33,969 nucleotides of DNA from Alphaproteobacteria bacterium (GTDB taxonomy: Bacteria; Pseudomonadota; Alphaproteobacteria; Paracaedibacterales; CAIULA01), in contig JAIEPD010000006.1 of assembly GCA_019749935.1 (NCBI GenBank), positions 1 to 33,969 on the forward strand, read 5' to 3'. The translations under genes were made by a program, and so were the position numbers. The notes under the pieces were generated by a model, which saw only the letters and a program-made list of their open reading frames with translations, was not told the DNA's origin and made no database searches. Shown here piece after piece: positions 24,601 through 32,528 of this stretch (positions within the stretch are counted from its first letter, which is position 1; each line of letters starts with the position of its first letter).

Positions 24601-25339
24601 TTGGTTGTGGATCAACATCCATCGGAACAGGCAAAAACCGATGAGCATAATCTTCAATTCTTGCAAGAAGATTCTGTTGCTCAAAAGAATTCATTCCTTC
24701 TAAATACCATTCAGTTTTGCAAATGGCTTTCTCATCATAGCCCCGAAGTATTAATAAGGCCAGGATCTGAAAATATCGTTTCTTTTTGAGGTCAACATGT
24801 GTCAAATAAAGATCTTTAAACTCATCTACTATTTCCAAAATTTCTGGAAATTCTAAGGAGCTTGCAATGTTCAATAATTCCTTAGCCACAATATCTTTTT
24901 CTGCAGAGGCAAGGTTAGATCCAAAATCACTTTTTAAGATATTAATCATACCTTTTGTTTCAGCTTGATGAATGCGGTTATATTTCAGATCTCCATTTAA
25001 TAAAATCGAACGACGCGAAGCTCCCATGGTTTCAAAAATTTTAAAAAGACCAATCGTTTTGTCTTTTCCTAATGTATAAGCTTGATATCGACGATTCCAT
25101 TCTGTAAGGAAGGTTTTAGGGTTCGAGAAGAAATTCATATTTTTCTGTGGATGCTCTGCAAAAGGCTTTGTGACATAGCTTGTAAAGCTCTCGTCACGAG
25201 AAGATGAAAGACTAGGATTTTGCAGCATTCTTTCCAAATCTGGCGGGATACCATCGTCTGCATATGGGGTATGGCAAAGAATCATATCACCCAAATATAG
25301 AAAAACTAAGCTTAAAATAATGTAACTAATTTTTGGCAT
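21653..25339 (-). CDS. Very large exported repeat protein of unknown function
   Basis: A 1228-residue protein with an N-terminal hydrophobic signal (ISYIILSLVFLYLGDMILC). Residues about 435-810 hold roughly ten tandem repeats of 35 or 39 residues built on F(I/L)KFCEPY...(M/I)(K/E)xLLPIYQAFPTNEERADF; each looks like two helices, so an alpha-solenoid (TPR/Sel1-like in shape, not in sequence) is probable. The repeats alternate between 35- and 39-residue types and some neighbours are nearly identical in DNA. Before them are Glu/Lys-rich helices and a short acidic linker (PMDVDPQPNTIEETRDG). After them comes a charged C-terminal region of 400 residues with no motif I can name (NGVSQKKRKLEAINAHV; LWEIYQIYYDRLYCRTLNPD). 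Start ATG at 25339 has no strong ribosome site. A host-contact or scaffold role is inference; a toxin is possible. Confidence 0.8.
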   Translation of the reverse strand: MPKISYIILSLVFLYLGDMILCHTPYADDGIPPDLERMLQNPSLSSSRDESFTSYVTKPFAEHPQKNMNFFSNPKTFLTEWNRRYQAYTLGKDKTIGLFKIFETMGASRRSILLNGDLKYNRIHQAETKGMINILKSDFGSNLASAEKDIVAKELLNIASSLEFPEILEIVDEFKDLYLTHVDLKKKRYFQILALLILRGYDEKAICKTEWYLEGMNSFEQQNLLARIEDYAHRFLPVPMDVDPQPNTIEETRDGANSPTPDAERHFRELVLNANNKSWNIVSSLLSSPLINELQKSPAHLFIIEAIRRLNDAHNGISKEDYDPHYDQQTLNKAVLRFRQSPASNPVFVLQQIQDYLSHTRVLHVFFDRKLQKYAKKSLTKALLNYVKSNNNKWPGINKLKINEQFFLNMHDPMYNTTFNEINFLEDLFQKPLRSWQTFLDFCEPYFVAKTMRAKRDRMRALIPFFQAFSTSEEIASFQEFCEPYLAGIEERHKPANMKYLLPIYQAFPTQEKRADFLKFCESYFVEISGQMKLYGMELLLSVFQAFPTEEERAEFLKFYGPYRQDGKLDYMKYLLPIYQAFPTNEKRAEFLKFCEPCREDGRLDYIKYLLPIYQAFPTNEERSDFIKFCEFYFVSINEQMEVYKMELLLSVFQAFPTDEERADFIKFCEPYREDERLDYIKYLLPIYQTFPTNEERADFIKFCEPYLILVRKEYKIPCMLALLSIYQTFPTAISRTLFMNFCKSCLKYVKRHEFGHLYHSESFLTIYQAFPTEEERADFIKFCEPYFSEKDDTTERLNSIQNFLIVYQNYREDFKKFEKRMKRIDMPVRESYLSRAYLRYMRVNAALDTEENPNTSRLQAMFETDIDHQIPAFYAQDKFLHILNGVSQKKRKLEAINAHVHEEIYKEDVQTFLERCALLGYKEKQGTTEYTLYNGKKLSKEHYKTYAEVEDFLSYLDTHVTKEKSIGGINGKQAVAHIKKVLGLEKSDTLFDSYLGNPMLFGKEKIGIFTGDQVLAATWYYLKLKDQHRNPNEYYFREELVKWLLDSIDEIESSSADMKCQTRITGEIIRKLSLHEEGLKIKPYVIREEDPSSPDNEMIKKLIKAAPEKAEILFKAFRQQESLRAINGFSSDQKTNDQRKPELWEIYQIYYDRLYCRTLNPDGITYKHDENILMRDAHGNLVKLYDINGNRRATPLIVYYQAEFQVLEQEFTELMRRHFELQRGLEY
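22915..24030 (-). repeat. Tandem coding repeats of 105/117 bases
   Basis: The DNA of the repeat domain shows the same words again and again, such as TTTATAAAATCAGCCC, CTTTCTTC and GTTGGAAAAGCTTGA. Units near 23350-23460 and 23678-23782 are close copies over more than 100 bases, which shows duplication of blocks of two to three units. The spacing follows the protein repeat (35 or 39 codons) and stays in frame, so it is a coding repeat, not a CRISPR or intergenic array. Confidence 0.8.
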
Positions 25340-25454
25340 TTTTGAGTCAGTTTTATATTGTTACTTCCTAGAATATGTAGAATATATTTATAAAAGATTA
25401 ATTTTTCTGAATTTATCTTAATGCATTTTTTATAGCATACACGGTATGGGTCTG

Positions 25455-25461
25455 TTATAGT
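25455..25461 (+). promoter_or_regulatory. -10 box of the SRP RNA gene
   Basis: TTATAGT, seven bases before the expected first base of the RNA, is a good -10 match in the correct place. A consensus -35 is not obvious. Confidence 0.5.
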
Positions 25462-25467
25462 GCCAAG

Positions 25468-25562
25468 GGAAGTTCCCTTATGGACAAGCGGGTCGCCAAT
25501 CCGATCAGATCCGGAAGGAAGCAGTCGTAACGATTTTTTCTTGGGTCGTGGGTGGAGCTTCC
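25468..25562 (+). ncRNA. ffs: Signal recognition particle RNA (4.5S, small bacterial type)
   Basis: The conserved SRP hairpin tip is present: TCAGATCCGGAAGGAAGCAG at 25505-25524, containing the asymmetric and symmetric loops that bind Ffh. The ends pair (GGAAG at 25468 with CTTCC at 25562), giving a rod of about 95 bases, the size of E. coli 4.5S RNA, without the Alu domain of Gram-positive types. It lies 33 bases upstream of dnaX on the same strand. The exact ends are estimated from pairing. Confidence 0.95.
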
Positions 25563-25595
25563 ACTTTATTTTGACTAATAAATGCCACAGGATTA

Positions 25596-27194
25596 ATGGG
25601 TACTGTTTATCGCGTTCTTGCTCGTAAATATCGGCCGACCACTCTTAAAGAGCTTGTGGGACAAGAGATCCTTGCCCAAACCCTAACACATAGTATTGAA
25701 AATAATCGCCTACCTCATGCCTTTTTGTTGCACGGGATCAGAGGCGTTGGAAAAACCACAACAGCCCGGATCATTGCACGTGCATTAAATTGTATTGGTA
25801 GTGATGGCAAAGGGGGTATGACCGCTGACCCTTGTGGTGTTTGCACATCCTGTGTGGGGATTAGCGAAGACCGCCATCTTGATGTGATTGAAATGGATGC
25901 CGCAAGCCGAACAGGTGTGGATGACATTAGAGAAGTTATTGAATCTTCTCGCTACAAAGCGGTTACGGGCCGGTACAAAATTTTCATTATCGACGAAGTT
26001 CATATGCTCTCGAAAAGTGCGTTTAACGCGCTTTTGAAAACTCTGGAGGAACCGCCACCTCATGTAAAGTTTATTTTTGCAACAACTGAACTGCGTAAAA
26101 TCCCCGAGACGATTTTGTCGCGTTGTATGCGTTTTGATCTAAAGCGCATTGAGCCTCTTGCCCTTATCGAGCATTTAAAGCTTATTGCTTCAAAAGAAAA
26201 CTATCAGGTCGAAGAAGAAGGTCTTGCCTTTCTAGCGCGCGCAGCTGATGGATCGCTTCGGGATGCTTTGTCACTATTAGATCAGGCGATTGCTTTGACA
26301 GGACAAGAAGGTACAGGCGGATCAATTTCGGCACTTACTGTTCGGTCGATGCTCGGTTTATCTGATCGAGGGCGCCTTTTTACGCTTTTAAGCTTTTTAT
26401 TCAAAGGAGATATAGAGGCGTCGCTAAAAATCATTCATGAGATGGTCACAGATGGTGGCGATCCGGTTGTGATCATGCAGGATATTTTGGACCTTGTTTA
26501 TTGGCTCACTTGCCTAAAAACGGTTCCTGGACTTCAAAGCAATGCGGTATGGCCAGCTGCTGATAGGACGCAAGGGATGGAAATTGTAGCTCCTCTAAAT
26601 GTTCCTATTTTAACAAGAGCTTGGCAGGTTTTGCTAAAAGGATTTGAAGAAGTGAGTCACTCCCCTTCACCAGCGCAAGCCCTCGATATGGTTCTTATTC
26701 GCCTTTGTTATATGGCTGAAATGCCTTTATTAAATGATTTAATAGAGTCTTTCAAAGGAGGGAACAAGCAAACCTTAACGCCTTCAACGCCTCGTCCAGT
26801 AGCAACAGCTCCTATTATTAATGAAAAGCCCTCAGAAGCTTTTCCCCTGCCAGCAAGCTTTGAAGAAATGGTCAAGCTTTTAGAACGCGCTGAACCTCTT
26901 TTATCAGGAAATCTTGTCCATTATGTTTCTCTAGTTTCTTATAAACCAGGAGATTTAACAATTCGCCTGGCAGAAAATGCGCCGTCTTCTTTTGTGCAAC
27001 AACTTCAATTGGCACTTAAGAAAATAACAAAACAAGATTGGAAAATTAACCTCAGTCAAGAAGAGGGTCAAGGAACGTTAAAGCAACAAAAGCAAAAAGA
27101 GAAAGAATCCGCCCAGCAACAAATATTGGAACATCCTGTTGTTGCATCGGTAAAGGAAGCATTTCCTGGAACAACCGTAACTTTTATTGAATAG
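25596..27194 (+). CDS. dnaX: DNA polymerase III subunit gamma/tau
   Basis: The clamp-loader ATPase of the replicative polymerase, 532 residues. It shows the Walker A loop [12 protein letters not shown] (46-57), a zinc module with Cys66, Cys80, Cys83 and Cys86, the [15 protein letters not shown] segment, Walker B IIDEVHM (131-137), sensor-1 FATTE, and the SRC arginine finger (LSRCMRF). The tau-like C-terminal region (about 390-532) is present, ending [17 protein letters not shown], and is Gln/Lys-rich in part. AGGA lies three bases before the ATG. It is followed nine bases later by ebfC, the usual neighbour. I see no obvious slippery A run for a programmed frameshift, but this was not tested fully. 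Confidence 0.97.
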   Translation: MGTVYRVLARKYRPTTLKELVGQEILAQTLTHSIENNRLPHAFLLHGIRGVGKTTTARIIARALNCIGSDGKGGMTADPCGVCTSCVGISEDRHLDVIEMDAASRTGVDDIREVIESSRYKAVTGRYKIFIIDEVHMLSKSAFNALLKTLEEPPPHVKFIFATTELRKIPETILSRCMRFDLKRIEPLALIEHLKLIASKENYQVEEEGLAFLARAADGSLRDALSLLDQAIALTGQEGTGGSISALTVRSMLGLSDRGRLFTLLSFLFKGDIEASLKIIHEMVTDGGDPVVIMQDILDLVYWLTCLKTVPGLQSNAVWPAADRTQGMEIVAPLNVPILTRAWQVLLKGFEEVSHSPSPAQALDMVLIRLCYMAEMPLLNDLIESFKGGNKQTLTPSTPRPVATAPIINEKPSEAFPLPASFEEMVKLLERAEPLLSGNLVHYVSLVSYKPGDLTIRLAENAPSSFVQQLQLALKKITKQDWKINLSQEEGQGTLKQQKQKEKESAQQQILEHPVVASVKEAFPGTTVTFIE

Positions 27195-27202
27195 GAATAT
27201 TT

Positions 27203-27526
27203 ATGAAAAATATCAATCAGATGTTAAAGCAAGCGCAGCAACTTCAAAATCAAATGGCTGAAATGCAAAAACGCCTAGAGCAAGAAGAGATTACTGGGAC
27301 CTCAGGCGCCGGCATGGTCACTGTGACAATCAATGGCAAAGGCGAGATGAAGGCGATCAAAATTGATCCAGCCTTAGCAGACCCTAAAGAAATTGAAATC
27401 TTAGAAGATTTGATTGTAGCTGCTTATAACGATGCAAAAGCTAAATTAGATGCTCATACAAGTGAAGAAATGAGCAAGGTAAGCGGGGGCTTAAGCCTGC
27501 CAGGTGGATTAAAGTTACCTTTCTAA
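27203..27526 (+). CDS. ebfC: YbaB/EbfC nucleoid-associated protein
   Basis: A 107-residue DNA-binding protein of the YbaB/EbfC family, which forms a tweezer-like dimer. It has the typical helical [29 protein letters not shown] start, the beta part [24 protein letters not shown], and the [15 protein letters not shown] tail. It directly follows dnaX, the standard arrangement, so they form one operon. The usual third gene, recR, is not next; an MFS transporter gene follows after 128 bases. Confidence 0.95.
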   Translation: MKNINQMLKQAQQLQNQMAEMQKRLEQEEITGTSGAGMVTVTINGKGEMKAIKIDPALADPKEIEILEDLIVAAYNDAKAKLDAHTSEEMSKVSGGLSLPGGLKLPF

Positions 27527-27654
27527 GCAACAGCACCAAAAAACCTTTAAAAACAGTTTGCTGCTTAGTTAAGAATAGTTTACGTTACAATGAAAGTGCT
27601 GCCCTTAATCCTTAGAAATTAAACGATGCCGAGTATTTTAAGAGCTTCCTAATT

Positions 27655-28902
27655 ATGTCGACCCAAACAGATCCTGAGCAAAAGAAAGATAATATCCCTC
27701 CTATGCCGCGTACGGTATGGATTTTGGGGTCGATGATGTTTTTGATCAATCTTTCGTTTGTAATGATTTATAGCTTTTCAGGAATTTACCTGAAAACGTT
27801 GTTGGGGGTTACAACAGTTTGGATTGGTTTCTTAGAAGGAATGGCAGAGGCTTCATCTTATGCGATGAAACTGTTTTCAGGAATGTTTAGCGACTATATT
27901 GGAAGACGTAAACCCATTATGATTTTTGGGTATATGCTTTCTGTATTTAGCCGCCCTCTTTTAGCTGTTGCTTCATCATTTGGGATCGTATTTGCTGCGC
28001 GTTTGATGGAACGATTTGGAAATGGAATCCAAGCAACCCCCCGAGATGCAATGGTTGCTGACGTTGCTCATCGCAAACGCATTGGTGCATCATATGGACT
28101 AAAACGAAGTCTTGGGACAGCTGGATCCTTTTTTGGAGCTGTCTGTGGTATCCTTGCGATGATATGGACGCATAACAACTATCAGCAAGTGTTTTGGATT
28201 GCGACAATACCTGCATTTATTGCCTTTTTTATTCTTATCTTTTTCGTCAAAGAACCAAAAAACTTTGATCACCCTGCTGTTTCCTCAGAAATTCCTTTGC
28301 CAGCCCCTAAGCGTCGTCAACGTATTCATTGGTCCAATCTTCCGTTACTAGGGCAAACTTTCTGGCTTTTGATGATTGTGAATGCAATCTTTATGCTCTC
28401 CCGCATGAGTGAGACCTTTTTAATCCTTCATGCTCACAGCAACTTTGGTCTTGAGAATACCTATGCACCAGCCATTATGATGCTTTTTAATGCCGGTTGG
28501 TGCGTTGCGTCATACCCTGTGGGTGTTTTGGCTGATCGAATGAATCGTTACTGGTTTTTGGCGATTGGTATTATCTTTATCGTTCTAGCAGATTTAATTT
28601 TAGCTAGTGCTATGTCCCTGACATTTGTATTTGTTGGTGTTTTGTTCTGGGGGATTCAATACGGAGTCACTCAGAATATTTTCGTTTCCTTAATTGCGGA
28701 AACTGTACCTGAAAACTTAAGGGGTACAGGGTTTGGGTGCTATTATATTATCAGTGCGATTTCAGCTTTATTAGCGGATGTTGGGGCTGGGAATATCGCG
28801 CATCACTACGGTGAGGCTTATGCATTTCTTGGGAGCGGTATTATTGCACTTATTTCTCTTTTAACTTTAATGGTTATTATGGGATATAAGGGAAAAAAAT
28901 AG
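27655..28902 (+). CDS. Major facilitator superfamily transporter
   Basis: A 415-residue membrane protein with 12 likely membrane segments. It carries the MFS motif A between segments 2 and 3 (GMFSDYIGRRKPIM), the RLMERFGNGIQATPRDAMVAD stretch after segment 4, a related motif between segments 8 and 9 (GVLADRMNRYW), and a central basic loop (PAPKRRQRIHW) between the two six-helix halves. The substrate is unknown: the motif set resembles MFS exporters of drugs or metabolites, but that is not diagnostic. ATG at 27655 is preceded by AGAG. It appears to be separate from dnaX-ebfC. Confidence 0.9.
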   Translation: MSTQTDPEQKKDNIPPMPRTVWILGSMMFLINLSFVMIYSFSGIYLKTLLGVTTVWIGFLEGMAEASSYAMKLFSGMFSDYIGRRKPIMIFGYMLSVFSRPLLAVASSFGIVFAARLMERFGNGIQATPRDAMVADVAHRKRIGASYGLKRSLGTAGSFFGAVCGILAMIWTHNNYQQVFWIATIPAFIAFFILIFFVKEPKNFDHPAVSSEIPLPAPKRRQRIHWSNLPLLGQTFWLLMIVNAIFMLSRMSETFLILHAHSNFGLENTYAPAIMMLFNAGWCVASYPVGVLADRMNRYWFLAIGIIFIVLADLILASAMSLTFVFVGVLFWGIQYGVTQNIFVSLIAETVPENLRGTGFGCYYIISAISALLADVGAGNIAHHYGEAYAFLGSGIIALISLLTLMVIMGYKGKK

Positions 28903-28945
28903 ATAAACGCTATTGACGATTCCATTTTCCTGCATTATTCATTAG

Positions 28946-28976
28946 TTGTGCTTAGTTTAAAGCTAAGTTTTATATT
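28946..28976 (+). promoter_or_regulatory. Possible promoter of the Ala/Thr/Pro-rich protein gene
   Basis: TTGTGC (28946-28951) and TATATT (28971-28976) with 19 bases between them, about 30 bases upstream of the start codon. Prediction by consensus only. Confidence 0.3.
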
Positions 28977-29007
28977 AATATTATTATGATTTTTAGGAGT
29001 TTTATCC

Positions 29008-29298
29008 ATGAACAAGTTCGCGTTTGCAGTTGCTGCAACTCTCGCTTTTGGTGCTGCGCAAGCCGCTACTAACCCACAAGCCGCTACTAACCCACCAGCT
29101 GCAGCTACTGCTACACCAGCTAACAATCTTCCTAGTCCAGCAACTGCTTTAAAAACAACTGAATCAGTTGCTAAGGATGTAGCAAATACAGCAGCTCCTG
29201 CAGCAAGTACAACAGTACCAAGTGCAACGGCTCCATCAACAGCCGGTTCAGCAGCTCCGACAACAGCACCAAGTGCAACGGCTCCAGCTGCTCACTAA
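29008..29298 (+). CDS. Exported Ala/Thr/Pro-rich low-complexity protein
   Basis: A 96-residue protein with a signal peptide (MNKFAFAVAATLAFGAAQA, cleavage before ATNP). The mature part is almost entirely Ala, Thr, Pro and Ser with small internal repeats (QAATNP twice; PSATAP twice at residues about 71-76 and 89-94) and ends in APAAH. No cysteine, no domain. TAGGAG stands eight bases before the ATG, and a strong terminator follows 21 bases after the stop, so it is a complete single-gene unit. The general design (signal peptide, low-complexity Ala/Pro body, C-terminal His) is like the larger protein at 237-677; they may be of similar kind, but no alignment was made. Confidence 0.82.
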   Translation: MNKFAFAVAATLAFGAAQAATNPQAATNPPAAATATPANNLPSPATALKTTESVAKDVANTAAPAASTTVPSATAPSTAGSAAPTTAPSATAPAAH

Positions 29299-29319
29299 GT
29301 TTTTTGCTTATGAGAATCA

Positions 29320-29343
29320 GGCGGGATTTATCCCGCCTTTTTT
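29320..29343 (+). terminator. Intrinsic terminator
   Basis: GGCGGGA and TCCCGCC form a perfect 7-bp GC-rich stem with a TTTA loop followed by TTTTTT. It ends the Ala/Thr/Pro-rich gene and separates it from radA. Confidence 0.93.
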
Positions 29344-29411
29344 ATTGTCTAATTTCTTTTATTTATTCTATCTTGAAAGAAACTTTTATTACCTAAGGGT
29401 ACCTTTCAAAA

Positions 29412-30773
29412 ATGGCGAAAACCCAACAGCAGTTTGTTTGTCAAGAATGTGGTGGCTGGCATAGTAAGTGGAGTGGCCGTTGCGACACGTGTGGGGCGTG
29501 GAATAGCATTGTCGAGGAATCCATAGCGCCTAAGCAAACCGCTCGTCATAAAAGAATTGATTCGGGAAATTTCTTTTCAACTCTTGAAACTTCAGAAACA
29601 GAAGCCCCTCTTGATCATTCACGTATTTTAACAGGCATTGCGGAGTTTGATCGGGTTTGCGGAGGCGGCCTTGTTCCAGGATCGGTTATCCTTGTGGGCG
29701 GAGATCCTGGCATTGGAAAATCGACACTTTTACTGCAGGTAGTGGCATCCCTGTCGCAATCAGCCGCGTGTGCTTATATTTCGGGCGAAGAAGCTTTAAG
29801 TCAATTAAGGCTTCGGGCAGAAAGGCTCAAAGTTAATAAAGCTGCTGTTCATATGGCATCATCAACGCAGCTTCAAGATATTTTGGTTGCAATCGATAAA
29901 CTTTCTAACTTGAAACTGACGATTATTGATTCTATTCAAACGATGATATCAGAAGATATAACTTCTGCTGCAGGAACAGTTTCGCAAGTTCGGGCTTGTA
30001 CTCAAGAGCTTATCGCATCAGCTAAAAAACAGGGTCATGTGGTTATCCTTGTCGGACATGTAACCAAAGAAGGCGTGCTCGCAGGTCCCAGAGTTTTGGA
30101 ACATATGGTAGACACGGTCCTTTATTTCGAAGGTGAGCGCAATTATGACTACCGCATTTTGCGGTCGGTTAAAAATCGTTTTGGCGCTACCGATGAAATT
30201 GGTGTGTTTGCGATGGGTAATCAAGGACTGACTGAGGTTCGCAATCCCTCAGAGCTCTTTTTAGCTAATCATCAAAATGAAGTCAGTGGCACAGCTATTT
30301 TTGCTGGCATGGAAGGAACACGGCCAATCCTTTTGGAAATTCAAGCGCTTGTTGCCCCTTCATACTTAGCATCACCCAGACGCACGGCTGTGGGGTGGGA
30401 TTCAAACCGCCTTTCGATGATATTGGCAGTGTTAGAGGCACGCTGCGGGCTTAGTTTTGGCAATAAAGACATTTACCTAAATGTGGCAGGGGGGCTGAAA
30501 ATTACAGAACCTGCAGCTGATTTAGCGGTGGCTGCAGCCCTTATTTCAGCGATTAAAAATCAACCCGTTCCCCCATCCAGTATTTATTTTGGCGAAATTG
30601 GCTTAACTGGAGAGGTAAGGCCCGTCAGTCATAGTGAGCTTAGGTTTAAAGAGGCTGAAAAACTAGGATTTACACAAGCCTTTTGTGCCTCTTCCCTTTC
30701 TAAAAAGACTGCTGCCTATAAGGGGCAGATCAATATCCATCCATTAAAATATTTGTTGGAGTTGGTGAGGTAG
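29412..30773 (+). CDS. radA: DNA repair protein RadA
   Basis: RadA is a RecA-like branch-migration helicase for recombination. The 453-residue product has the N-terminal C4 zinc finger (Cys10, Cys13, Cys24, Cys27), Walker A GGDPGIGKST (96-105), the RadA-specific KNRFG motif (254-258) and a C-terminal Lon protease-like domain (about 290-453, without the catalytic Ser-Lys of an active protease as far as I can see). Length is normal. ATG at 29412 follows AAGGGTACC at a workable distance. With dprA it suggests that natural-transformation-type recombination genes are kept. Confidence 0.97.
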   Translation: MAKTQQQFVCQECGGWHSKWSGRCDTCGAWNSIVEESIAPKQTARHKRIDSGNFFSTLETSETEAPLDHSRILTGIAEFDRVCGGGLVPGSVILVGGDPGIGKSTLLLQVVASLSQSAACAYISGEEALSQLRLRAERLKVNKAAVHMASSTQLQDILVAIDKLSNLKLTIIDSIQTMISEDITSAAGTVSQVRACTQELIASAKKQGHVVILVGHVTKEGVLAGPRVLEHMVDTVLYFEGERNYDYRILRSVKNRFGATDEIGVFAMGNQGLTEVRNPSELFLANHQNEVSGTAIFAGMEGTRPILLEIQALVAPSYLASPRRTAVGWDSNRLSMILAVLEARCGLSFGNKDIYLNVAGGLKITEPAADLAVAAALISAIKNQPVPPSSIYFGEIGLTGEVRPVSHSELRFKEAEKLGFTQAFCASSLSKKTAAYKGQINIHPLKYLLELVR

Positions 30774-30809
30774 AGTGAAGTTATTTATGAAACCACTCAG
30801 TAGTAGTTT

Positions 30810-30909
30810 CCCTATGGCTTGACCATAGGGTCCATTTGGTGGGCAATATGAATATTTATTTCGAGATTTATTTGCTCCATTCCAATGGATCCTCGGGTCA
30901 AGCCCGAGG
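30810..30909. repeat. Alphaproteobacterial-type palindromic intergenic repeat
   Basis: Two short palindromes face each other: CCCTATGG-CTTGA-CCATAGGG (30810-30830) and CCTCGGG-TCAAG-CCCGAGG (30891-30909), preceded by TCCATT-CC-AATGGA (30876-30889). The shared loop cores GGCTTGACC/GGTCAAGCC are inverse of each other. Similar GGATCCTCGGGTCAAGCCCGAGGA-like elements are widespread in alphaproteobacterial genomes. Translated leftwards they give the familiar GLDPRIHW peptide of spurious ORFs; the 74-codon frame at 30744-30968 is such an artefact. It may also affect the ends of radA transcripts. Confidence 0.7.
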
Positions 30910-30999
30910 AAAACTATATTTTTTTCACTAAATACATACCAGCAATTTCCTATGCCAATCTTCCTCATAGAGCATTTAAGTGAGGCAGTTCTGGGCGAT

Positions 31000-31488
31000 C
31001 TACTGGTGTACCTGAAGCTTCCCGTCTTTGTATGATGAAGTGTAGCTATTTATCCATTGCTTTAGGGCTTCCTTGGAAGCTAAGGCGGTGGCAGGCACAT
31101 TAATAGCTTGGATCTGCCTAGGTACTGCATCCGAATGAGTCACATAGGTTGCACTAAGGTGAGCAAATAGGCGGACAGGCTGTGATAAGAGACTCTGGTG
31201 ATCATCGAGAGTCTTTAGAATATTAAAGACTTTATCGAGGTCACCATCGCTTGGCTCGACTGGGTCTGGAGCTCTAAGCCTCTCAACTTCTTTCTTGTAC
31301 GTGACGTACCCCCCCTTCCAGGAGTTTGGGTCTTCAATCGTTTTGAGCATACAAGTCATGTAGACAACTTTACCACCAGGAATGTCCTTGTCATCCATTT
31401 TCATGGCGAAGCCAGTCCCTTTTCCGATAGTCAACAAGCATGCACTGATTAATAATGTTTTAAGAAATCTATTTTGCATAATCATCAT
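31000..31488 (-). CDS. Exported protein of unknown function
   Basis: Up to 162 residues; three neighbouring ATGs (31488, 31485, 31479) follow AAAGGAC, and the second or third has the better spacing. The N-terminus MQNRFLKTLLISACLLTIGKGTGFA is a signal peptide, cleaved near FA-MKM. The mature part is about 135 residues with a single cysteine in YMTCMLK, is mixed alpha/polar and shows no family motif. It stands alone between the palindromic repeat and the HAD gene. FA-MKMDD resembles the YA-MDDPEYEE start of the protein at 11183-12121, but only over a few residues. Confidence 0.72.
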   Translation of the reverse strand: MMIMQNRFLKTLLISACLLTIGKGTGFAMKMDDKDIPGGKVVYMTCMLKTIEDPNSWKGGYVTYKKEVERLRAPDPVEPSDGDLDKVFNILKTLDDHQSLLSQPVRLFAHLSATYVTHSDAVPRQIQAINVPATALASKEALKQWINSYTSSYKDGKLQVHQ

Positions 31489-31640
31489 GTCCTTTGTAAG
31501 TTAAAACTTTTTATTACTAACTTCATTGTATATACATAAAGTTAATTTTTTGTAAATATCTTAGGTTCTTCTTGAGGGCGTTTCTAGCGAAAGATAAGTA
31601 TTGAAAAAATAATGTTGCATATTGAGTACTTTTTAGTCTC

Positions 31641-32528
31641 TCACCAATACATCTTTTCCATCACATAAGTAGGTGTGGCATTATACTGCTGGCCTAATTG
31701 TTGCAAAGCATCCTTAAAGGTGTCTTTTTTAAAATGCAACAATAACTCCGCACCATGAATGCCGCTTAGGACAAGTAAGGAATCAACCCCATAGGCATTA
31801 GCGCCAGCGACATCGGTTGCAAGGGAATCGCCAATCATCAAAATACGATCTTTTGGAACCTGTTTGCCTAATGACTTTTCAGCGCGTGTATGTAAAATTT
31901 GATAAATTTCTGCATCTGGTTTTCCGTGTTGGCGCATTTTTCCGCCCATGGATTGGTAATGCGCTGCGATTGCACCTGAGCAAAGAACGATTTCATCGCC
32001 ATACATAACCCGTTTGTCAGGGTTGGCACATACCAGGGGTAAATTATGCTTCAAGGCTTGATCTAATTCCACTTGATACGATTCTAACGTTCTATCCCAG
32101 GTGTCTGTTCCCGTGACCAAAACAAAATCGGCATCTTCAATATTACTTACATCAGTATATTCATCCAAAGATGTAAACAGATTACGGTCACGCTCTGGCC
32201 CCACATGATAAAGGCGCGTTCCTAACGTTTTATAAAACGCATCCGATCGATCACGCAAATTTTTATGGCATTCATAACCTGATGTTTGAAGATCATGATA
32301 AAGATCACGCGCCAGTCCCATATCAGCGAGCCTTTTAATCGCTGATTCAGGCATACGCGGAGCATTTGAGAGAATAAAAACAGGCTTATTTTCTTTTTTG
32401 AGGTTTTGATAACATTCTAAAGCTTCTGGAAAAGGCGCTTTCCCGTTATGAGTGACTCCCCAAAGATCTATAAAAAAAAGATCATATTGGTGGGCAAGTG
32501 AAGAAAGGCCATTCATAAGTCTAGTCAT
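31641..32528 (-). CDS. HAD-superfamily class IIA hydrolase (TIGR01459-like)
   Basis: A 295-residue HAD phosphatase of the class IIA (NagD/PGP-like) group. Motif I is DLWGV (21-25), a variant in which the usual second Asp is replaced by Trp; this DLWGV form is typical of the alphaproteobacterial TIGR01459 family. Motif II is SNAPR (54-58), Lys203 in GKPD is motif III, and GDSLATDVAGA (233-243) is motif IV with two metal-binding Asp residues. The class IIA cap lies between motifs II and III (about 65-190). Substrate unknown. Its ATG overlaps the end of the EAL-like gene by eight bases, so they are translationally coupled. Confidence 0.92.
   Translation of the reverse strand: MTRLMNGLSSLAHQYDLFFIDLWGVTHNGKAPFPEALECYQNLKKENKPVFILSNAPRMPESAIKRLADMGLARDLYHDLQTSGYECHKNLRDRSDAFYKTLGTRLYHVGPERDRNLFTSLDEYTDVSNIEDADFVLVTGTDTWDRTLESYQVELDQALKHNLPLVCANPDKRVMYGDEIVLCSGAIAAHYQSMGGKMRQHGKPDAEIYQILHTRAEKSLGKQVPKDRILMIGDSLATDVAGANAYGVDSLLVLSGIHGAELLLHFKKDTFKDALQQLGQQYNATPTYVMEKMYW

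Noticed and set aside
30744-30968. 74-codon leftward open frame with a GLDPRIHW peptide
   Set aside because: It is the translation of the palindromic repeat and overlaps the end of radA; such peptides are usual artefacts in alphaproteobacteria.
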